Shown here: one piece after another, positions 15,301 to 18,138 of the stretch
Numbering within the stretch: position 1 is the first letter of the stretch
How the letters are laid out: each line of letters starts with the position of its first letter
Assembly: GCA_045660245.1 (NCBI GenBank)
Contig: JAZRDJ010000023.1
Span: 1-18,138 of the forward strand
Source: RGIG3872 sp045660245
Lineage (GTDB): Bacteria; Bacillota; Clostridia; Christensenellales; UBA1242
Reading direction: 5' to 3'
DNA: 18,138 nucleotides
The notes under the pieces: generated by a model
The model's database searches: none
What the model was told of the DNA's origin: nothing
Seen by the model: the letters and a program-made list of their open reading frames with translations, nothing else
Made by a program: the position numbers and the translations under genes

Positions 15301-18065
15301 TTGTTGAATTCAATAGTAGAAGACGTTATTTTCAATGTTTTTGTTGAATTTGTAAAATATATTCCTCCACCATAATATGTAGAAACTGTGTTTTTTGATA
15401 TAACCGAATTATTGAGAATTTCAACTTCCCCTGCGGCATAGATTCCGCCACCATATATCGCTTGTCGAGTCTCGCCATCACCCTCAATTTTTCCATTATC
15501 CAATGTTAATTTTGAAGATCCATTAACAAGCACATTCCCACCATGCGTAGTTGCTGTATTTTGATAAAAAGTTCCACTAACCACACCTTCAGAACCATTC
15601 AAGTAAATTCCTCCAGCATTGTGTGACGCTTTGTTGTTTTCAACTCTACCACTCGCCAAAATGTCTATGTTTGATCCGTGAACACATATTCCGGCGCCAT
15701 CTGTTGCCGAGTTGCCTGAAATCGTTCCTCTTACTTCATGAGTAATATCTGGGCCACCCGTTAAATAAATGCCACCGCCCCAAACACTTGCCGTGTTTGA
15801 TTTGACAAAACCATTATTGAAAGTCAGTTTTGCACCTGCATAAATTCCACCACCATAATTCGAAACAACATTGCTTGAAATTTCAGAAGAATTTTCAATT
15901 GTCAGGCTTCCAAGAGCATAAACTCCACCACCATTTTGCGCTTGAATGGTTGTTCCATCTCCCTTGATTTGTCCGCCAGAAACAGTCAGTGTTGAAGTTT
16001 CATCAACATATGCGCCACCACCATTTCCAGAAGCAATGTTTTTGTCAAGTGTTCCAGTCAGTGTCACTTTTGCATTATTCAAATATATTCCAGCGCCAGT
16101 TTGTGCTGTATTGTTTGAGAGTGTTCCACCTATTGTGCAATCAAACATATTGCCATTGAAATACACTCCACCACCAAGAACAGCATTGTTGTCACTTATT
16201 TCTCCACCACTTACCTCAATTGGCGCTTGCCCTGACTGATGTGATGGTTTGTTGTTTACAAAAATACCGCCACCGTTGGTTGCTGTGTTGTTTTGGATTA
16301 TTCCACCACTCATCGACAGCAAATTATAATTTTTTGGATGCAAAAAGACACCACCACCATTTCCATCCCCAGTTTGATCTTCTGCTTTGTTGCTTGAAAT
16401 GGTTCCATTCTCTTTGACATAAAGTGTTCCATCATTCAGAAACACACCACCACCATTTGCCGCAACATTTCCATTTATTGTCCCGCTGCCTTGCAAATGA
16501 TAATAAGTTCGATAAAGATAGACACCACCACCACCCACCGCCGTGTTTCCTTCAAAATACGTGTCCATATCAACAGTAGCGGAGCCAATTATTCCACTGT
16601 TGTGATAAATGGTTGTAAATTTTCCATCATTTGAACTTTCTGTTGCTGAAATTGCACCACCATACGTTGTTGCTGAATTTTCCGCAAAGCAACCAGTGAA
16701 TTGTTTACCTTCTGTTCCAATATATGCTGCTCCGCCATAAATTAAGAACGCTCCACCATTACCACCAAGAGCTTTGTTTCTCAAAATTAAAGAGTTTCCA
16801 GTAAGTGTTGTTTCTGTTATTCTGTAGAGATACATTGCACCAGCACTCGTTTTCGCTGAATTGTCTGAAAGTTCAGTATCATTAATGGAAACTGATGATG
16901 CATTTGAAATATACGCTGCTCCACCTTGAATTGACGCATAGTTTGAGGACACCTGCGCCCCATCCAAAACAACAGACCCATTTGAAAAAATTGCACCGCC
17001 ATATTGCGCGGAATTTTTATTCAATGTTCCAGTAATTGTTACGCCGCTACTCGCGAATATTGCCCCACCATTTTTACTAGCCTTGCAATTTGTAATTGTT
17101 CCATTCACTGACACTGATGAACCATCAGCATAAATGGCACCACCATTCGTCGCCACGCATTGTTTAATTTTTGCATCAGTGCCAATCGTGACAGATGTCA
17201 TTCCAACACAGTAAATCGCACCACCGCTCACCGCATTTGTCGTGGTGCTGTTGCCAGAAATTGTTCCACCTTTGAAATTGAGTGAACCTTCGCCATAATA
17301 AGATTCAGAACTCACATAAAAAGCGCCACCATTTTGCGTTGCCGTGTTGTTCACAAAAATTCCATCTTCCACAGAAGCATCACCAGAAACCCACAAAACA
17401 CCGCCAATCTCTGCCACATTTTCTTCAAAAGTTCCGCCAGTAATATTCAAATAAGACAATGAATCTCCGGTATTACAAGAAAATATAACTCCACCATCTT
17501 TTGCTTCATTAGTAGAAAAATTTCCACCATTGATTTGAACATCTCCATAAGAACATAACACTCCACCATTTGTAGCTTCGTTTTCTGAAAATGTACCACT
17601 TTCAATGGTTATTTTTGAATTTTCATCACCATAAATTGCCCCACCATTTGTTGCACTGTTGCCAGACAACTCCGAATCTCTTATCACGAGTTCTCCGCCG
17701 TCTGCAACATGGATTGCAGAATGTTGAGTCCCCGCGTGTCCTTTTATTGTTGAATTTTCAAGTGTGAGTTTCCCATGAACAACAATTGCAGACTTCGATG
17801 TTTCAGATCCTGTGATTGTGCAATTTTTCATTGTCACGCTTGCATTTGATTTCACTTCAAAGAATGTCCCATCACCAGAAAATTCATTTCCTTCAATAAC
17901 AATTTCTTTTGTTGACAAAGTCTGCTCAACAAACGATTGTGGATTATTATCATCAACCAGCGACACATTGTTTCCCATAAATAAAATTGCACACAAAGGT
18001 ATGATTGCAACAAAAGCAGCAATCACACTTGAAAATCCACGCAAAAATCTTCTTTTGTGTTTCAC
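12321..18065 (-). CDS. Giant Pmp-like beta-helix surface protein B
   Basis: A complete protein of 1914 residues, predicted to be exported. A basic N-terminus (MKHKRRFLRG) precedes a hydrophobic segment to about residue 31. Residues about 50-1445 are short coils with GG[AGV][IV]Y, SGNSA and 'GGxI' motifs, as in Chlamydia Pmp-type right-handed beta-helices. Longer modules are marked by GDGxTxQA before GGG[VI]Y near residues 701 and 861. Residues about 1445-1914 are a non-repetitive, Asp/Tyr/Ser-rich region of likely beta domains. No LPxTG, SLH, choline-binding or C-terminal membrane segment is visible, nor an autotransporter barrel. The start is a GTG at 18065 preceded by GGGGAG at 9 nt. It is a paralogue of protein A, and adhesion is inferred. 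Confidence 0.92.
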   Translation of the reverse strand: MKHKRRFLRGFSSVIAAFVAIIPLCAILFMGNNVSLVDDNNPQSFVEQTLSTKEIVIEGNEFSGDGTFFEVKSNASVTMKNCTITGSETSKSAIVVHGKLTLENSTIKGHAGTQHSAIHVADGGELVIRDSELSGNSATNGGAIYGDENSKITIESGTFSENEATNGGVLCSYGDVQINGGNFSTNEAKDGGVIFSCNTGDSLSYLNITGGTFEENVAEIGGVLWVSGDASVEDGIFVNNTATQNGGAFYVSSESYYGEGSLNFKGGTISGNSTTTNAVSGGAIYCVGMTSVTIGTDAKIKQCVATNGGAIYADGSSVSVNGTITNCKASKNGGAIFASSGVTITGTLNKNSAQYGGAIFSNGSVVLDGAQVSSNYASIQGGAAYISNASSVSINDTELSDNSAKTSAGAMYLYRITETTLTGNSLILRNKALGGNGGAFLIYGGAAYIGTEGKQFTGCFAENSATTYGGAISATESSNDGKFTTIYHNSGIIGSATVDMDTYFEGNTAVGGGGVYLYRTYYHLQGSGTINGNVAANGGGVFLNDGTLYVKENGTISSNKAEDQTGDGNGGGVFLHPKNYNLLSMSGGIIQNNTATNGGGIFVNNKPSHQSGQAPIEVSGGEISDNNAVLGGGVYFNGNMFDCTIGGTLSNNTAQTGAGIYLNNAKVTLTGTLDKNIASGNGGGAYVDETSTLTVSGGQIKGDGTTIQAQNGGGVYALGSLTIENSSEISSNVVSNYGGGIYAGAKLTFNNGFVKSNTASVWGGGIYLTGGPDITHEVRGTISGNSATDGAGICVHGSNIDILASGRVENNKASHNAGGIYLNGSEGVVSGTFYQNTATTHGGNVLVNGSSKLTLDNGKIEGDGETRQAIYGGGIYAAGEVEILNNSVISKNTVSTYYGGGIYFTNSTKTLKITSSTIEFNKAQTGGGIYATGKVSIESSIIQSNESQGDGGGLYCNYVTMTNSTISGNSARLGGGVVLVNGESTLSNVAISLNTSSSFGAGMYIDSSKVNVELGDNCKISGNVAQSSGGGAYVIGGATFSMDGGEISGNKAETLRGFGGGVYFTSKNVSFSGVLISGNHAGNQGGGLCADNIGSKTERYNFGGGNTISGNSAGSAAGMRVYNCYINITDNTFSGNTANDYGGGIEIRGQSNAVIDYEKISDEDEATVVVQENTANKSGGGISFRDTGTEIVINNAKVHGNSARGTDGDTGDGGGVFTPLYHNQKITINYITVTNNTALGEGGGMYIAYSNFVFNAGVIDSNAACIRGGGIMTTYSSFEMKGGEVINNKVDCKIYHSEYFGGGVVVFKGYNGSTEEQDGFVMTGGVIANNYIAATTTKRVRVAAGLYLSGTSVSKIDGGHIYGNRFGGETNGGGANIYVNVEATLTIEGLESDTSTTTQSNALYGGILYNSGKTIVNNINAIGGSAEYGSGIFNTGNLEVFGGNISEIVSTVDFVIDFEYLSISKIILASNCAGEDFDEILKNPLTDEVIITIPHRTPHLNVVGNGFSSESKVVTLELIDYMVDLVNYDIQILDTYDNMKEHFFVDTNNIFDVERIIRINDEDTLNGISSSNFKVISKNGTTFKWLKRTFNEGGFNYVLSDSTSLYGVTINGVTENFDAGTEVVVCGDKVKVDENEYVADYNEDLETFNYWYIGTGAGSMFLCNPDGTYLSYGETVHDGIYYIDDYVEICFNTSYIEFENSLDVSFDSESVFGTYTNTTEGQEYELANVDISFSGVKMTITRSIDGGGEVSSSYTLGTDIRIDEYVDNDIKSSEYWNNGETTNFSFVGVLGEGSVYRIVIRSVLTINYTLREVETTPGGGGYDLINTQTGEITIFGKSTSIGFGFADSDDSYYRYVFLYEGSEKITISKPYSYDSVDSVSVYVSGTIGSTNISSGGYVSITKNQSITIEIHKAT

Positions 18066-18124
18066 TATTATTTACTCCCCATCATCATTGTTAATCAAAA
18101 TCGTGCATTATCAATATTCTTTAC

Positions 18125-18130
18125 ATTATA
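18125..18130 (-). promoter_or_regulatory. -10 box of protein B gene
   Basis: A perfect TATAAT on the minus strand, 59 bases before the GTG start. The spacer and -35 box lie beyond the right edge, so it cannot be seen whether a homopolymer tract is present as in the protein A promoter. Confidence 0.5.
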
Positions 18131-18138
18131 TAGTTTAT

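Noticed and set aside
12321..18065. LPxTG sortase anchor or autotransporter barrel on protein B
   Set aside because: The last 100 residues contain neither LPxTG, a hydrophobic stretch and basic tail, nor the terminal aromatic residue of a barrel.
18066..18138. Second poly-G switch for protein B
   Set aside because: No homopolymer lies between the visible -10 box and the start codon. The -35/-10 spacer is outside the window, so this cannot be claimed.

Overview
The window looks like chromosome from an AT-rich, low-GC Gram-positive (Firmicutes-like) bacterium, probably an uncultured host-associated lineage. Three things point this way: strong AGGAG-type ribosome binding sites, an lspA-rluD gene pair as in Bacillota, and TGG for Trp with TGA as a stop (standard bacterial code). 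The species cannot be named from sequence alone. Eleven protein genes are supported. Ten are on the minus strand and one, the HIT protein, is on the plus strand. No tRNA, rRNA, CRISPR array, transposase or phage gene was seen, and no gene-free stretch exceeds about 270 bases.

Layout, left to right. 1-5169 (minus) is a giant Pmp-like right-handed beta-helix surface protein (protein A). Its reading frame is open for 1723 codons and runs off the left edge. Its promoter, at about 5259-5290, has consensus -35 and -10 boxes separated by a spacer holding 12 consecutive G, which is the signature of a slipped-strand phase-variable promoter. 5437-6084 holds two small three-helix membrane proteins, possibly under a promoter overlapped by a palindrome and closed by a terminator. 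6157-8439 is a tightly coupled operon: alpha/beta hydrolase (esterase family IV), lspA (signal peptidase II) and rluD (23S rRNA pseudouridine synthase). 8557-9117 is a family-4-type Fe-S uracil-DNA glycosylase, diverging from the HIT-family protein at 9216-9734. 9806-10012 is a small protein of unknown function. 10164-12086 is an ABC-F ATPase flanked on both sides by copies of a 43-bp repeat. 12321-18065 is a second giant beta-helix protein (protein B), complete at 1914 residues.

The most distinctive biology is the pair of paralogous giant beta-helix proteins. They share an N-terminal plan, both have an N-terminal hydrophobic segment, and protein B has no recognisable cell-wall anchor or autotransporter barrel. 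Protein A carries a long internal duplication (1050-bp offset, no indels) and a 72-bp tandem repeat. Together with the poly-G promoter this suggests a surface-antigen locus that varies in both expression and length. The middle of the window is mostly housekeeping: lipoprotein maturation, rRNA modification, DNA repair and ribosome-associated ABC-F function.
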